Assembly (NCBI RefSeq): GCF_001874645.1
Contig: NZ_CP017886.1
Span: 4,640,501-4,704,500 of the forward strand
Length of the DNA stretch: 64,000 nucleotides
Direction of reading: 5' to 3'
Origin: Pseudomonas frederiksbergensis
Lineage (GTDB): Bacteria; Pseudomonadota; Gammaproteobacteria; Pseudomonadales; Pseudomonadaceae
Shown here: one piece after another, positions 16,413-27,125 of the stretch
Layout of the letters: the number at the start of each line of letters is the position of its first letter
Numbering within the stretch: the stretch's first letter is position 1
The notes under the pieces: model-generated
Told to the model about the DNA's origin: nothing
What the model saw: only the letters and a program-made list of their open reading frames with translations
The model's database searches: none
Program-made: the position numbers and the translations under genes

Positions 16413-18107
16413 ATGCACAGTTATGACTATTTGCTGATCCTCGCGTTCTTCGCCATGGTGCTGATTCCGGCACCGGCCCTGGGAAGGTTCTACTACAAGG
16501 TGATGGAAGGCCAGCGCACCTGGCTGACGCCGATCCTCGGGCCAGTGGAACGCGGCTGTTATCGCGTGGCCGGGGTCGACCCACAGGGCGAACAGAGTTG
16601 GCAGAAATACACCCTGGCGTTGCTCGCGTTTAACCTCGCGGGCTTTTTGCTGTTGTTCGCGATTTTGTTGTTCCAGGACTACTTGCCACTCAACCCGCAA
16701 AACCTGCCGGGGCAGGAGTGGACGCAGGCATTCAACACCGCCGTCAGCTTCATGACCAATACCAACTGGCAGTCCTACAGTGGTGAAGCGTCCCTCAGCT
16801 ACCTGAGCCAGATGATCGGCCTCACCGTGCAGAACTTTGTCAGCGCCGCTACCGGCTTGGCTGTTCTGGTTGCCTTGTGTCGCGGTATCGGCCGCAAATC
16901 GGCACAAACCCTGGGCAACTTCTGGGTCGATATGACCCGCGCCACCCTCTATGGCCTGTTGCCGCTGTGCCTGCTGCTGGCACTGTTCCTGGTCTGGCAA
17001 GGCGTGCCGCAAACCTTCGCGCACTATGTGAATGCGCTGACGATGCAGGGCGTGGATCAAGTGATTCCACTGGGTCCTGCGGCCAGCCAGATTGCGATCA
17101 AGCAACTGGGCACCAACGGCGGCGGCTTCTTCGGCGTCAACTCGGCGCACCCGTTCGAGAACCCGACGGCCTGGAGCAACCTGTTTGAAATGGCGTCGAT
17201 CATTCTGATCCCGGTGGCGCTGGTGTTTACCTTCGGCCATTACGTCAAGGACCTGCGTCAGAGTCGGGCGATCATCGGCTGCATGCTCGCGCTGTTCCTG
17301 ATCGGTGGTGCGGTGTCGCTGTGGGCTGAGTACCAGCCAAACCCGACCCTGAACAACATCGCGGTCGAACAGACGGCCCCGCTGGAAGGCAAGGAAGCAC
17401 GCTTCGGCACCACCGCGACCGTGCTCTGGTCGGTGACCACCACCGCGGCCTCCAACGGCTCGGTCAACGCCATGCACGACAGTCTCAATCCGCTCACGGG
17501 CATGGTCGCGCTCATCAACATGATGGTCGGCGAAGTGATCTTCGGCGGCGTTGGCGCCGGCCTCTACGGCATGTTGCTCAACGTGCTGATTGCGGTGTTC
17601 CTCGCCGGTCTGATGATCGGGCGTACACCGGAATACCTCGGCAAGAAACTGCAAGCCAAGGAAGTCCAGTTGCTGGTGGTGACCTTGCTGGTGATGCCGA
17701 TCGGCGTGCTGGTGCTGGGTGCCATTGCGGCGAGCCTGCCTGGCCCTGCGGGCACTATCAGCAACCCCGGCCCCCACGGTTTCAGTCAACTGCTGTACGC
17801 CTACACCTCCGCCAGCGCCAACAACGGTTCGGCATTCGGCGGCTTAAACGCGAACACCCCATTTCATAACCTGATGCTGGGCCTGGGCATGTTGATCGGG
17901 CGCTTCGGTTACATCCTCCCGGTACTGGCCCTGGCCGGCAGCCTGGCAATGAAGAAAACCGCACCGATTGGCCAGAACAGCTTCCCGACCCATGGCCCGC
18001 TGTTTGTCACTTTGTTGACCGTGACCATTTTGCTGGTGGGTGGCCTGACTTTCCTGCCGACCCTGGCGCTGGGTCCTATCGCTGAACACCTGAGCATGGG
18101 CTTCTGA
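16413..18107 (+). CDS. kdpA: Potassium-transporting ATPase, channel subunit A
   Basis: A 564-residue polytopic protein of the SKT superfamily with four pore-loop repeats. Selectivity-filter stretches are visible, for example [33 protein letters not shown] and [13 protein letters not shown]. KdpA selects and conducts K+ in the high-affinity KdpFABC pump of the inner membrane. Length matches the family. Confidence 0.97.
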   Translation: MHSYDYLLILAFFAMVLIPAPALGRFYYKVMEGQRTWLTPILGPVERGCYRVAGVDPQGEQSWQKYTLALLAFNLAGFLLLFAILLFQDYLPLNPQNLPGQEWTQAFNTAVSFMTNTNWQSYSGEASLSYLSQMIGLTVQNFVSAATGLAVLVALCRGIGRKSAQTLGNFWVDMTRATLYGLLPLCLLLALFLVWQGVPQTFAHYVNALTMQGVDQVIPLGPAASQIAIKQLGTNGGGFFGVNSAHPFENPTAWSNLFEMASIILIPVALVFTFGHYVKDLRQSRAIIGCMLALFLIGGAVSLWAEYQPNPTLNNIAVEQTAPLEGKEARFGTTATVLWSVTTTAASNGSVNAMHDSLNPLTGMVALINMMVGEVIFGGVGAGLYGMLLNVLIAVFLAGLMIGRTPEYLGKKLQAKEVQLLVVTLLVMPIGVLVLGAIAASLPGPAGTISNPGPHGFSQLLYAYTSASANNGSAFGGLNANTPFHNLMLGLGMLIGRFGYILPVLALAGSLAMKKTAPIGQNSFPTHGPLFVTLLTVTILLVGGLTFLPTLALGPIAEHLSMGF

Positions 18108-18115
18108 GGGATTTG

Positions 18116-20197
18116 ATGATGAATATGCCCGTTCGTGTATCGAAAAAAACTGCACCACACGCTGTGCCGGCCCAACCTGTCGAGCAACCGAAAACCGCGA
18201 TCTCGGCCCTGTGGCGGCCGGCGCTGGTGCAAGCCTTCGTCAAGCTCGACCCACGGCAACTGAAGCGCTCGCCGGTGATGCTGGTGGTCGAACTGACCGC
18301 GATTCTCACCACCGTGTTGTGCGTGATACCTGACCCGGCGGTACCCACTTTTGTGGCGGCGCAAATCGCCCTTTGGCTGTGGTTCACCGTGTTGTTCGCG
18401 AACTTTGCGGAAGCCCTGGCCGAAGGTCGCGGCAAGGCCCGCGCCGACAGCCTCAAGGCTGGTAGCGAAGGCTTGAGCGCTCGGCGTAAAAAAGCCGATG
18501 GCAGCTTTCAGGTAGTGCCAGCGGTCAGCCTGCGCAAAGGCGATGTGGTTCGCGTCGAAGCCGGGGAGATGATTCCCGGTGACGGTGAGGTGATCGAAGG
18601 TATTGCCGCAGTCAACGAAGCGGCGATTACCGGTGAGTCCGCACCGGTGATTCGCGAGTCCGGCGGTGACCGTTCGGCGGTCACCGGCAACACTCGACTG
18701 GTGTCCGACTGGTTGCTGGTGCGCATCACCGCCAACCCCGGCGAGTCGACACTGGACCGCATGATCGCGCTGGTTGAAGGCGCCAAGCGCCAGAAAACCC
18801 CGAACGAAGTGGCGCTGGATATTCTGCTGATCGGCCTGACCATGATCTTCCTGGTGGTGGTCGTGACCTTGCAGCCATTCGCCCACTTCGCCAACGGCAA
18901 CCTGCCGCTGGTGTTCCTGGTGGCGCTGCTGGTGACGCTGATTCCTACCACCATCGGCGGCTTGTTGTCGGCCATCGGTATTGCCGGCATGGACCGTCTG
19001 GTGCGGCTGAACGTGATCGCCAAATCCGGCCGTGCGGTGGAAGCGGCGGGCGACGTGCATGTGTTGCTGCTGGACAAGACCGGCACCATCACCTTCGGTA
19101 ACCGTCGTTGCACCGCGATCTACGCAACACCTGGCGTCAGCGCCAAGGAACTGGCCGAAGGTGCGTTGTTTGCCTCGCTGGCCGATGACACGGCTGAAGG
19201 CAAGTCGATCGTCGAGTATCTGCGCGGACTTTATCCACAGGCTGAGCCGTCTGCGCAGGCACTGACCGTTGTGCCGTTCAGTGCCGAAACTCGCTTGTCC
19301 GGCGTTGACTATCAGGGGCGCGTCTATCGCAAAGGTGCGGTGGATTCGGTGTTGGCTTTCGTCGGTCAGACACGCGCCGATATGCTGCCGGCGATGTCCC
19401 GGGAAGTCGACAAGATCGCCCAGAGCGGTGGGACGCCGTTGCTGGTGTGTGCCGAGGGCAAGTTGCTCGGTGCGATCCACCTTAAGGACGTGGTCAAGCC
19501 AGGCATTCGTGAGCGTTTTGCCGAGCTGCGCAAGCTGGGGATTCGCACCGTCATGGTGACCGGCGACAACCCGCTGACCGCTGCGGCGATTGCCGCTGAA
19601 GCCGGTGTCGATGACGTCTTGGCTGAAGCGACGCCGGAGAAGAAACTCGCGCGCATTCGTCACGAGCAGAACGACGGTCGTCTGGTCGCGATGTGCGGTG
19701 ACGGCGCAAACGACGCGCCAGCGCTGGCTCAGGCTGACGTTGGCATGGCAATGAACGACGGGACGCAGGCCGCGCGCGAAGCGGCGAACATGGTCGACCT
19801 CGACAGCGACCCGACCAAGCTGCTGGACGTGGTGCAGATCGGTAAAGAGTTGCTGGTGACCCGTGGCGCGTTGACGACGTTTTCCATCGCCAACGACGTG
19901 GCCAAGTACTTCGCGATCCTGCCGGCGCTGTTTGCCGCGATCTACCCGCAACTGGGTGTGCTGAACATCATGCACCTGACCAGTCCGCAGAGCGCGATTC
20001 TCTCGGCCATCGTCTTCAACGCCTTGATCATCGTCGCGCTGATCCCGTTGGCCCTGCGCGGCGTGCGAGTCCAGGCCGCGAGCGCTGCGCACTTGCTGCG
20101 CCGCAACCTGCTGATCTACGGCGTGGGGGGCATCGTAGTGCCGTTCGTGGGTATCAAGCTGATCGACATGCTGCTGACTGCGCTGCACTTGGTGTAA
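18116..20197 (+). CDS. kdpB: Potassium-transporting P-type ATPase, subunit B
   Basis: A P-type ATPase of 693 residues if the first ATG is used. Motifs in order: ITGESAPV in the actuator domain, the phosphorylation site [11 protein letters not shown] (Asp about 320), KGAVDSVL for nucleotide binding, [20 protein letters not shown], and the hinge [20 protein letters not shown]. It hydrolyses ATP to drive K+ uptake through KdpA. Three ATGs (18116, 18119, 18125) follow the GAGGG at 18106-18110; the exact start is unclear. Confidence 0.97.
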   Translation: MMNMPVRVSKKTAPHAVPAQPVEQPKTAISALWRPALVQAFVKLDPRQLKRSPVMLVVELTAILTTVLCVIPDPAVPTFVAAQIALWLWFTVLFANFAEALAEGRGKARADSLKAGSEGLSARRKKADGSFQVVPAVSLRKGDVVRVEAGEMIPGDGEVIEGIAAVNEAAITGESAPVIRESGGDRSAVTGNTRLVSDWLLVRITANPGESTLDRMIALVEGAKRQKTPNEVALDILLIGLTMIFLVVVVTLQPFAHFANGNLPLVFLVALLVTLIPTTIGGLLSAIGIAGMDRLVRLNVIAKSGRAVEAAGDVHVLLLDKTGTITFGNRRCTAIYATPGVSAKELAEGALFASLADDTAEGKSIVEYLRGLYPQAEPSAQALTVVPFSAETRLSGVDYQGRVYRKGAVDSVLAFVGQTRADMLPAMSREVDKIAQSGGTPLLVCAEGKLLGAIHLKDVVKPGIRERFAELRKLGIRTVMVTGDNPLTAAAIAAEAGVDDVLAEATPEKKLARIRHEQNDGRLVAMCGDGANDAPALAQADVGMAMNDGTQAAREAANMVDLDSDPTKLLDVVQIGKELLVTRGALTTFSIANDVAKYFAILPALFAAIYPQLGVLNIMHLTSPQSAILSAIVFNALIIVALIPLALRGVRVQAASAAHLLRRNLLIYGVGGIVVPFVGIKLIDMLLTALHLV

Positions 20198-20249
20198 CTG
20201 CTGCACGCCGCGCCTGCGGGTGCGGCGTTCAACCTGAATTGAGGATTCG

Positions 20250-20798
20250 ATGATGTCCACTATGATCCGTCCGGCCCTGAGCCTGCTCGTTCTGATGACC
20301 CTGATCACCGGCGTCGCTTATCCACTGGTGGTGACCGGTGTTGCCCAAGTCGCGTTCCCCGATCAGGCCAATGGCAGTCTGGTGCGTGACGCCGATGGCA
20401 AGGTGCGCGGCTCGTCCCTGATTGCCCAGGATTTTGTCGGTGATGCGTGGTTCCATCCACGGCCTTCGGCGGGTGCGTTTGCGACTGTTTCGAGCAGTGC
20501 GAGTAACCTGGCACCGAGCAATCCGGCACTGGCGACTCGGGTAATCGACGATGCCAACAAGCTGCTGGTGCCAGGCCAGGGGCCAGTTCCCTTGGCCTTG
20601 CTGACCACCTCTGCCAGCGGCCTCGATCCACACTTGCCACCGGCGGCAATTACCTATCAACTGGCGCGGGTTGCGGCGGCGCGTGACGTGCCGGTGTCTG
20701 CCCTGCAGCAGTTGCTGGACGCGCACATCGAGCAACCGTTGGTGGGCCCGCCGGTGGTGAATGTGCTGGAATTGAACATCGCGCTGGAAAAGCTGTAG
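20250..20798 (+). CDS. kdpC: Potassium-transporting ATPase, subunit C
   Basis: A 182-residue protein with one N-terminal membrane helix ([20 protein letters not shown]) and a periplasmic domain holding [13 protein letters not shown] and [10 protein letters not shown], conserved in KdpC. It anchors and stabilises the KdpFABC complex. GAGGA (20241-20245) precedes the ATG. A REPIN starts just after the stop and separates it from kdpD. Confidence 0.96.
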   Translation: MMSTMIRPALSLLVLMTLITGVAYPLVVTGVAQVAFPDQANGSLVRDADGKVRGSSLIAQDFVGDAWFHPRPSAGAFATVSSSASNLAPSNPALATRVIDDANKLLVPGQGPVPLALLTTSASGLDPHLPPAAITYQLARVAAARDVPVSALQQLLDAHIEQPLVGPPVVNVLELNIALEKL

Positions 20799-20800
20799 AT

Positions 20801-20877
20801 CAAAAGATCGCAGGCTTCGCCAGCTCCTACGAGGGATCTTGAATACCGTAGGCGCTGGCGCAGGCTGCGATCTTTTC
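20801..20877. repeat. REPIN between kdpC and kdpD
   Basis: AAAAGATCGCAGGCTTCGCC (20803-20822) and the inverted arm GGCGCAGGCTGCGATCTTTT (20857-20876) form a large imperfect hairpin. It lies between the structural genes and the sensor gene of the same pathway. Confidence 0.85.
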
Positions 20878-20914
20878 CGCAACAAAGAAACCGAATCTGA
20901 AAGGCGAGAAATCA

Positions 20915-23566
20915 ATGAGCGACTCCGGCCGCGCCGACGCATTGTTAGCTGATTTACCCCGCGATGGTCGTGGCCGGCTCAAGGTTTTTCTCGGCGCCGC
21001 TCCTGGCGTCGGCAAGACCTACGCCATGTTGCAAGCTGCCCACACCCAGCTGCGCCAAGGCGTGAAAGTCATCGCCGGGGTGGTGGAAACCCACGGTCGG
21101 GCGGAAACCGAAGCATTGCTCGGCGGTTTACCGCAGTTACCGCTGGTGCGCTCGGAATACCGTGGCGTGATGCTCGAGGAAATGGACCTCGACGGTTTGC
21201 TCAAGGCCAAGCCAAAACTGGTGCTGGTCGATGAGCTGGCTCACAGCAATGCGCCCGGCAGCCGCCACGCGAAGCGCTGGCAGGACATTCAGGAGTTGTT
21301 GTCAGCGGGCATCGACGTCTTCACCACGGTCAATGTCCAGCATCTGGAAAGTCTCAACGATCAGGTGCGCGGCATCACTGGCGTGCAAGTGCGCGAAACC
21401 CTGCCCGACTGGGTGCTGCAAGAAGCCTACGAACTGCTGTTGATCGACCTGCCACCGCGCGAGCTGCTCGAGCGGCTGCGTGACGGTAAGGTTTATGTGC
21501 CGGAGCAGGCGCGAGCGGCGATCGATGCGTTTTTCACCCAAACCAACCTCACTGCACTGCGCGAGCTGGCGATGCAAACCGCGGCGGCGCAGGTCGATGA
21601 TGACCTGAGTCGCGGCTATCGACAGTTGGGCCAAGCGGCGCCAGCCGTGCGCGGCCGCTTGCTGGTGGGAGTCGATGGCGATGCCCAGGCCGAGCGTCTG
21701 GTACGTCATGCCAGTCGGGTCGCGCAGCGTCGGCATTTGCCGTGGAGTCTGGTGCATGTGGACAACGGCAGTGCGTGCGACGAGCAATCGCGTTTGCGTC
21801 TGCAAAGCGCTCAGCAATTGGCTGAACGGCTGGGCGGCGAAGTGGTGCTGCTGCGCGCTGGCGAAGTGGCGAAAACCCTGATTCAACACGCTACCGAACG
21901 TCGTGCCAGCCTGGTGCTGGTCGGTCAGTCGCGTCAGCGTTTGCGCCGTCGGCTGTTCGGCGGTGGGTTGGCGTCACGCTTGTTGCGCAATGCCCGAGGC
22001 CTGGAAATCAACGTTCTCGACAGCGATGAACAACAGCATCAACCGCGTCAGCGTTCAGTGCAGGCGTTGGTCTGGTTCGACTATGCGCTGGCGCTGTTGG
22101 CAACGGTGCTGGCCAGCGCGTTGGCCTGGGCGGTGTCGAGTGTTTTACCGCTGCCGAATATCTCGCTGGTGTTCCTCGCGGCGGTGTTGCTGGTGGCGGT
22201 GCGCAGCAGCCTCGGGCCGGCGCTGGCGTGTGCGGCGTTGTCGTTTCTGACCTACGATTTCCTGTTCATCCCGCCGACCTTCTCCTTTGCGATTCAGCGT
22301 GAAGAAGACGTGTTGACGCTGTTGTTCTTCCTGCTGATGGCTGCGCTCACCGGCAATCTCGCAGCGCGTCAGCGGCGACAGTTGGAAGCCTTGCGCGACA
22401 CTCAGCAAGAGACCAGCGAACTGCTCGACCTGTCGCGTAAACTCACCGCCGCCACCGACCGGCAAGCGGTGATCAGCGCGGCGGCGACACATCTGGTCGG
22501 CTGGAACGACCTGCAATTGTGTCTGGTTAACCGTGACGGGCAGGGCGGCTGGAAGGTCGAAACCGGTGGCTCGCTGCAGTTTTCCGAAGCCGAGCGCGCT
22601 GCCGCCGATTGGGCCTGGCAGCACGATCAACCGGCCGGCATGGGCACCGGCACATTACCGTTCGGCCGCTGGTGGTGGTGGCCGTTATCGGTTGACGACG
22701 GGCCGTTGGGCTTGCTGGGCGTTTGCCCGAAAGAGGGCGAGCAGCTCAGTGGCCAGCGTCGGCGATTGCTGACCGCATTAAGTCAGCCACTGGCTCAAGC
22801 GCTGGCCCGTGCGCAGTTGGCCGACGACCTTGAGGCCGCGCGCCTGCACGGTGAAACCGAACAATTGCGCAGTGCTTTACTGGCTTCGGTGTCCCATGAT
22901 TTGCGCACACCGCTGACGTCCATGCGCGGCAGCATCGACAGCTTGCTGGCGCTGGGCGAGGCGATCCCGCTGGAGGATCGCCGTGAGTTGCTTGAAGGTA
23001 CTCGTGATGAGGCCGAACGGCTCGACCGCTATATTCAGAACCTGCTGGACATGACACGCCTGGGCCACGGCGCGCTGAAGCTGGCGCGCGATTGGGTGTC
23101 GCCGGCGGATATCGTCGGCAGTTCGCTCAACCGTTTGCGCGCAGTGCTGGCACCGTTGCAGGTCAGCACCGATGTGCCGAGCGAGTTGCCGTTACTCTAT
23201 GTGCACGCAGCATTGATCGAGCAGGCGCTGGTGAATGTGCTGGAAAACGCTGCACGCTTTTCGCCAGTTCATGGCCGTTTGCAACTGGGTGCTGGGGTGA
23301 CTGACAGCGAGCTGTTTTTTTCCGTGAGTGACGAGGGCCCGGGCATTCCCGAAGAGGAACGCGCGAAGATCTTCGACATGTTCTACACCGCCGCCCGTGG
23401 TGATCGGGGCGGGCAGGGCACCGGGCTGGGGCTGGCGATCTGCCAGGGTATGGTCGGCGCCCATGGCGGGCGGATCAGTGTCGCTGACGGTATCGGAGGG
23501 CGCGGCACCTGCATCACCATTCATTTGCCATTGCAGGAACAACCGGGGTTTGAAAGTGAAGCCTGA
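20915..23566 (+). CDS. kdpD: Sensor histidine kinase of the kdp system
   Basis: An 883-residue membrane kinase. The N-terminal KdpD domain holds a Walker A motif GAAPGVGKTYAM (about 28-39) and VLVDELAHSNAPGSRH. A universal-stress-like domain follows (about 245-370), then four membrane helices (about 395-490), a GAF-like segment, the dimerisation/phosphoacceptor SHDLRTPLTSMRG (His661), and an ATPase domain with NVLENAARFSP and GTGLGLAICQGM. It senses K+ limitation or turgor and phosphorylates KdpE. Length is normal. Confidence 0.97.
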   Translation: MSDSGRADALLADLPRDGRGRLKVFLGAAPGVGKTYAMLQAAHTQLRQGVKVIAGVVETHGRAETEALLGGLPQLPLVRSEYRGVMLEEMDLDGLLKAKPKLVLVDELAHSNAPGSRHAKRWQDIQELLSAGIDVFTTVNVQHLESLNDQVRGITGVQVRETLPDWVLQEAYELLLIDLPPRELLERLRDGKVYVPEQARAAIDAFFTQTNLTALRELAMQTAAAQVDDDLSRGYRQLGQAAPAVRGRLLVGVDGDAQAERLVRHASRVAQRRHLPWSLVHVDNGSACDEQSRLRLQSAQQLAERLGGEVVLLRAGEVAKTLIQHATERRASLVLVGQSRQRLRRRLFGGGLASRLLRNARGLEINVLDSDEQQHQPRQRSVQALVWFDYALALLATVLASALAWAVSSVLPLPNISLVFLAAVLLVAVRSSLGPALACAALSFLTYDFLFIPPTFSFAIQREEDVLTLLFFLLMAALTGNLAARQRRQLEALRDTQQETSELLDLSRKLTAATDRQAVISAAATHLVGWNDLQLCLVNRDGQGGWKVETGGSLQFSEAERAAADWAWQHDQPAGMGTGTLPFGRWWWWPLSVDDGPLGLLGVCPKEGEQLSGQRRRLLTALSQPLAQALARAQLADDLEAARLHGETEQLRSALLASVSHDLRTPLTSMRGSIDSLLALGEAIPLEDRRELLEGTRDEAERLDRYIQNLLDMTRLGHGALKLARDWVSPADIVGSSLNRLRAVLAPLQVSTDVPSELPLLYVHAALIEQALVNVLENAARFSPVHGRLQLGAGVTDSELFFSVSDEGPGIPEEERAKIFDMFYTAARGDRGGQGTGLGLAICQGMVGAHGGRISVADGIGGRGTCITIHLPLQEQPGFESEA

Positions 23567-23614
23567 GGCTGCGTGCGCTACTCTCTTGCCACCTCTTTTT
23601 GTTGATTTGAAACC

Positions 23615-24310
23615 ATGAGCCAGACCGCGACCATTTTGGTCATTGACGATGAGCCGCAGATCCGCAAATTCCTGCGCATCAGCCTGGCCTCCCAGGGTTA
23701 CAAAGTGCTTGAAGCCGGTACCGGCACCGAAGGCCTGGCCCAGGCCGCGCTGAACAAACCGGATTTGCTGGTTCTCGACCTTGGCCTACCCGACATGGAT
23801 GGCCAGCAGGTGCTGCGCGAATTCCGTGAATGGTCGACAGTGCCGGTGCTGGTCCTGTCAGTGCGCGCCAGCGAAGGGCAGAAAGTCGAAGCGCTGGATG
23901 GCGGTGCCAACGACTACGTGACCAAGCCGTTCGGCATTCAGGAGTTTCTGGCGCGGATCCGCGCCTTGTTGCGGCAGGCTCCAGCGGGTGAAGTCCAGGA
24001 AGCGGCGCTCAAGTTCGGTCCGTTGACGGTCGATCTGGCGTACCGGCGGGTCTTGCTGGACGGTGCCGAAGTGTCGCTGACCCGCAAGGAGTACTCGGTG
24101 CTGGCGCAATTGGCGCGCCACGCCGGACGGGTCATCACCCAACAGCAACTGCTCAAGGATATCTGGGGCCCTACCCACACCGAAGACAGCCATTACCTGC
24201 GGATTGTGGTCGGGCATCTGCGTCAGAAACTGGCGGATGACCCGACCCGGCCGAGATTTATCCTGACCGAGGCGGGGGTGGGGTATCGGTTGCTTGAATC
24301 TTTGGGTTAG
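23615..24310 (+). CDS. kdpE: Response regulator of the kdp system
   Basis: A 231-residue OmpR-type regulator. The receiver domain has acidic pocket IDDEP (11-12), phospho-acceptor Asp55 in VLDLGLPDMDG, and the lysine in TKPFG. The C-terminal winged-helix domain (about 130-229) includes LTRKEYSVLAQLARHAGRVI and RIVVGHLRQKLADDP. It activates kdpFABC transcription when phosphorylated by KdpD. It lies 48 bases after kdpD, in the same transcription unit. Confidence 0.97.
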   Translation: MSQTATILVIDDEPQIRKFLRISLASQGYKVLEAGTGTEGLAQAALNKPDLLVLDLGLPDMDGQQVLREFREWSTVPVLVLSVRASEGQKVEALDGGANDYVTKPFGIQEFLARIRALLRQAPAGEVQEAALKFGPLTVDLAYRRVLLDGAEVSLTRKEYSVLAQLARHAGRVITQQQLLKDIWGPTHTEDSHYLRIVVGHLRQKLADDPTRPRFILTEAGVGYRLLESLG

Positions 24311-24324
24311 GTGTCGTTCCGCTA

Positions 24325-24437
24325 AAGATCGTCCGAACGCGGCCCGAACCTTCGCCAGCTCCTACGAGGTCGAGGTACACCCGCAATATCGCGGGTGCAC
24401 CTCTGCGTAGGAGCTGCCGAAGACTGCGATCTTTTGC
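24325..24437. repeat. REPIN-type repeat between kdpE and the patatin gene
   Basis: The CTTCGCCAGCTCCTACGAGG and GTAGGAGCTGCCGAAGACTG arms flank an inner hairpin GCACCCGC-type stem (TACACCCGCAATATCGCGGG). It separates two convergent genes and could serve as a shared transcript end. Confidence 0.75.
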
Positions 24438-24440
24438 TTT

Positions 24441-25478
24441 TCAGTCGCGCTCATTTTCATACCGATCCAGCGTATCCCGGGCAATCTCCCGTCCCAGCGC
24501 GATCAGCTCCGGCGCCTTGTAGAACTCGAAAAACCGGCAAACCCGTTTTGGTACGTTGATCAGAATGTCCGGTGGGTAACCGGCGATCTTGTACTGCGCC
24601 AATGACGTCTGCATCACCTCGAAACTCTGGTTGATCAAATCCAGCAAAGAGGCCGGGCCAACGTTGTCGATAATGAATGAGCCAGTGGCGGATTTCGGTG
24701 CGCCGTCACCTTCCGGGGCCGCAGCGGGCTGTTGCGCTTGAGGCTCTGCGGGTTCGATCCAGGGGTTGATTTCAGCGGCTCCATTGCGCAGCGCTTCCTG
24801 CTCCAGGAGCAGTAATTGTTCGGCCTGTTTACGGCGGAACGGCAGGCGCGAGCCGAGGGAGTTGATCAGGCTGTCGAAGCGGCTTTTGAATGCGGCAGGG
24901 CGCTGGATCACTGGCAACTGATAGTGCCGCTGGTTGGTCGAGTTGAGGTTGACCGCGATGATCAGGTCGCAATGGCTCGATACCACCGGGACAATCGGCA
25001 AAGGATTGAGCAGGCCGCCGTCGACCAGCATGCGATTGCCTTGCATCACCGGGGTGAACAAACTTGGAATTGCCGCCGAGGCGCGCATCGCCTGATGCAG
25101 GCAGCCTTCCTGGAACCAGATTTCCTGCTGGTTGGTCAGGTCGGTGGCGACGGCAGTGTAGGGGATGCGCAGGTCTTCGATGTTGATCTCGCCAACGATC
25201 TTGCGGATCTGCCCGAAGACTTTCTCGCCGCGTATCGCCCCGAGACGAAAACTCACGTCCACCAGACGCAGTACATCGAGATAGTCCAGGCTCTCGATCC
25301 AGTCGCGGTAATCGTTGAGTTTGCCGGCGGCGTAGATGCCGCCGACCACGGCGCCCATGGAGCAACCGGCGATACAGGCGATGTCATAACCGCGCCGTTC
25401 GATTTCTTCGATGACCCCGATATGGGCGTAGCCCCGGGCTCCACCTGAGCCCAGCACCAATGCGACACGCTTTTTCAT
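24441..25478 (-). CDS. Patatin-like phospholipase (RssA-type)
   Basis: A 345-residue protein. The oxyanion loop GSGGARG (10-16), nucleophile motif GCSMG (Ser40) and catalytic aspartate in VDGGLLNPLP (about residue 160) form the Ser-Asp dyad of patatin hydrolases. There is no signal peptide, so it is probably cytoplasmic or membrane-associated. The C-terminal half carries a low-complexity Pro/Ala/Gln insert (AEPQAQQPAAAPEGDG). The start at 25478 follows AAGGGGCGAG. Confidence 0.88.
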   Translation of the reverse strand: MKKRVALVLGSGGARGYAHIGVIEEIERRGYDIACIAGCSMGAVVGGIYAAGKLNDYRDWIESLDYLDVLRLVDVSFRLGAIRGEKVFGQIRKIVGEINIEDLRIPYTAVATDLTNQQEIWFQEGCLHQAMRASAAIPSLFTPVMQGNRMLVDGGLLNPLPIVPVVSSHCDLIIAVNLNSTNQRHYQLPVIQRPAAFKSRFDSLINSLGSRLPFRRKQAEQLLLLEQEALRNGAAEINPWIEPAEPQAQQPAAAPEGDGAPKSATGSFIIDNVGPASLLDLINQSFEVMQTSLAQYKIAGYPPDILINVPKRVCRFFEFYKAPELIALGREIARDTLDRYENERD

Positions 25479-25702
25479 GACTCGCCCCTTCATCAAACAG
25501 GCATCAACAATGCACCCAATGAGGGGCGAGCTTCAATCATGCTGACTCAGCGCGAAGTTGTGAGCGTTGTTTTTTCGACACTCAATGACGGCAGATGGGT
25601 ATTCTCGCGGACGCTATAGTTTCCATGGATGGGCTGAGGCACTTTTTGTGGTGTTGGCCGTCTTACCCAATACGATTGTTTTTAACCCTTGAGGAGTCAT
25701 TG

Positions 25703-25981
25703 ATGAAAGCCTGGATCTGTCTGCCATTGATCGCGTTAGTACTGGCCGGTTGCGCAGGTAAAACCGCCTACCGCGACAGTTGCGGTAGTCAGCTGGACGC
25801 TGCCTGGCATGAGCTGGACATTGCCAAGGCTGAAGGTTTCGCCGGCACCGTGAGTTATTCCAAGGCATTGTCGTTGTTGACCGGGGCCAAAACCCAGCAG
25901 CAGTTCGAAGCCTATGAGGGCTGTGCCAGCAAGGCCGAGAAGGCGCGCTTCTATATTCGCGAATCCCGCGCGGGGCGTTGA
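25703..25981 (+). CDS. Small secreted lipoprotein of unknown function
   Basis: A 92-residue protein with a type II signal peptide, MKAWICLPLIALVLAGC, whose lipobox LAGC would be cut before the cysteine. The mature part holds two further cysteines (RDSCGS, EGCASK) and an amphipathic helix-rich stretch (SKALSLLTGAKTQQQFEAYE). GAGGAG lies just upstream of the ATG. I do not recognise the family. Confidence 0.8.
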   Translation: MKAWICLPLIALVLAGCAGKTAYRDSCGSQLDAAWHELDIAKAEGFAGTVSYSKALSLLTGAKTQQQFEAYEGCASKAEKARFYIRESRAGR

Positions 25982-26071
25982 ACCGACAATGATATAGAGC
26001 AATGCAGGCACCCGGTTTTACCACCAGCTAAGCTTGCGATCTGATGTTGGTAATCGACTTGGGAGAAAGCA

Positions 26072-26839
26072 ATGTCTGCGTTGGTGGATCGGTTGGTGGC
26101 TCAGGTGTTGGGGCTGGAAGTGCGTTTGCTGGCTTGTCAGGCGCGCCTGCACGCCAGCACCGACTCCGAAGCGCTGCATGACTTGCGCACGACGGTTCGC
26201 CGTCTGCGCAGCCTGCTGCGGCCATTGCGCGGTTTGCCCGGTGTCGAGCAGCTCGAAGCGGCAGCGGCGGGCGTCGGCAGCCTGACCACGCCGTTACGCG
26301 ACCGTGAGGTATTGGCGGCACACTTGCTGGCGCACGGTCAAACGGACGCAGCCAAGCGTCGGCGGGTGCAAATGGCACAGGCCTATCCGGCCGTGGCTGG
26401 CAGCCCGGAACTGGCACAGCTGTTGATGATCCTCGATGCTTTTCCGCGCTTTCTGCGCGCTTCCCAGTATCAGGGCTTGCTCAAGGGCTTGCGTGCGCGC
26501 ATCGAGAAACGTCTGGCCAAGCAATGGAAAGCGCTGGATGTGGCTTTGCACGATCCCGCGCATGACCGTCATCGCCTGCGGCTGTTGATCAAGCGCGTGC
26601 GCTATGCGATCGAGGCCTATCCCGAACTGGATCGTCTGCCCGAAGCCGCGATGCCACGCCTCAAGTCGGCACAAGAAGCCCTCGGCGATTGGCACGATTG
26701 CTGGCAATGGCTGGCCCGTGCCGAGCACGAGTCCGATTTGCTGTCTTGCGTGGCGGTCTGGCAGGCCACCATGTCCCAGGCTGAAGGTCGCGCCGATCGC
26801 GTTCTCGACAAACTCAGCTCCGCCTGTTTCAAACCCTGA
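26072..26839 (+). CDS. CHAD domain-containing protein
   Basis: A 255-residue, alpha-helical protein rich in His, Arg and Lys. ALHDLRTTVRRLRSLLRPLR near the N-terminus, RLRLLIKRVRYAIEAYPEL, and LKSAQEALGDWHDCWQW are CHAD hallmarks. CHAD domains bind polyphosphate and often localise to polyphosphate granules. No CYTH or ppk gene is adjacent. GGGAGA precedes the ATG. Confidence 0.85.
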   Translation: MSALVDRLVAQVLGLEVRLLACQARLHASTDSEALHDLRTTVRRLRSLLRPLRGLPGVEQLEAAAAGVGSLTTPLRDREVLAAHLLAHGQTDAAKRRRVQMAQAYPAVAGSPELAQLLMILDAFPRFLRASQYQGLLKGLRARIEKRLAKQWKALDVALHDPAHDRHRLRLLIKRVRYAIEAYPELDRLPEAAMPRLKSAQEALGDWHDCWQWLARAEHESDLLSCVAVWQATMSQAEGRADRVLDKLSSACFKP

Positions 26840-27125
26840 CGCGAATTGCCTTTCGTAGCAGCTGGCGAAGCCTGCGTTCGAGCGCGCAGCGGTCGTAAAA
26901 TCAGGCAATGTGTTCTTTCAGGAAAACCGCGTGTGCAGGATTGGCGAGGACTGCGTCCGAACGTGGCCCGCCTCTAACGCAGCCTCGCGGGCTCGACAGC
27001 TGCTACGGATCGATATTCGTCGCAGGAGTCGGCCTATCTGTCAGTCTCTTTGGCCGGAATAGGCGCTGTGCAGGCGCTGCTGGCTGGTTAACATCCTTCA
27101 GTCCTTTCCCTGCCTTGAGGTTTCC
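26840..27125. other. Intergenic region with degraded REP sequence
   Basis: GTAGCAGCTGGCGAAGCCTG (26855-26874) matches one arm of the local REPIN family. Further GC-rich palindromic scraps (CTCGCGGGCTCGACAGCTGC) follow. No gene with a supported start is visible. CTTGAGG near 27115 is the ribosome-binding site of the next gene. Confidence 0.5.

Noticed and set aside
17909..20308. A 799-codon open frame on the minus strand
   Set aside because: It is antisense to kdpB and kdpC. Its translation is low-complexity (rich in His, Gln, Arg), as expected from the mirrored codon bias of a GC-rich gene, and it has no domain.
24816..25448. A 210-codon plus-strand frame opposite the patatin gene
   Set aside because: It lies antisense to a protein with a complete catalytic dyad and motif set.
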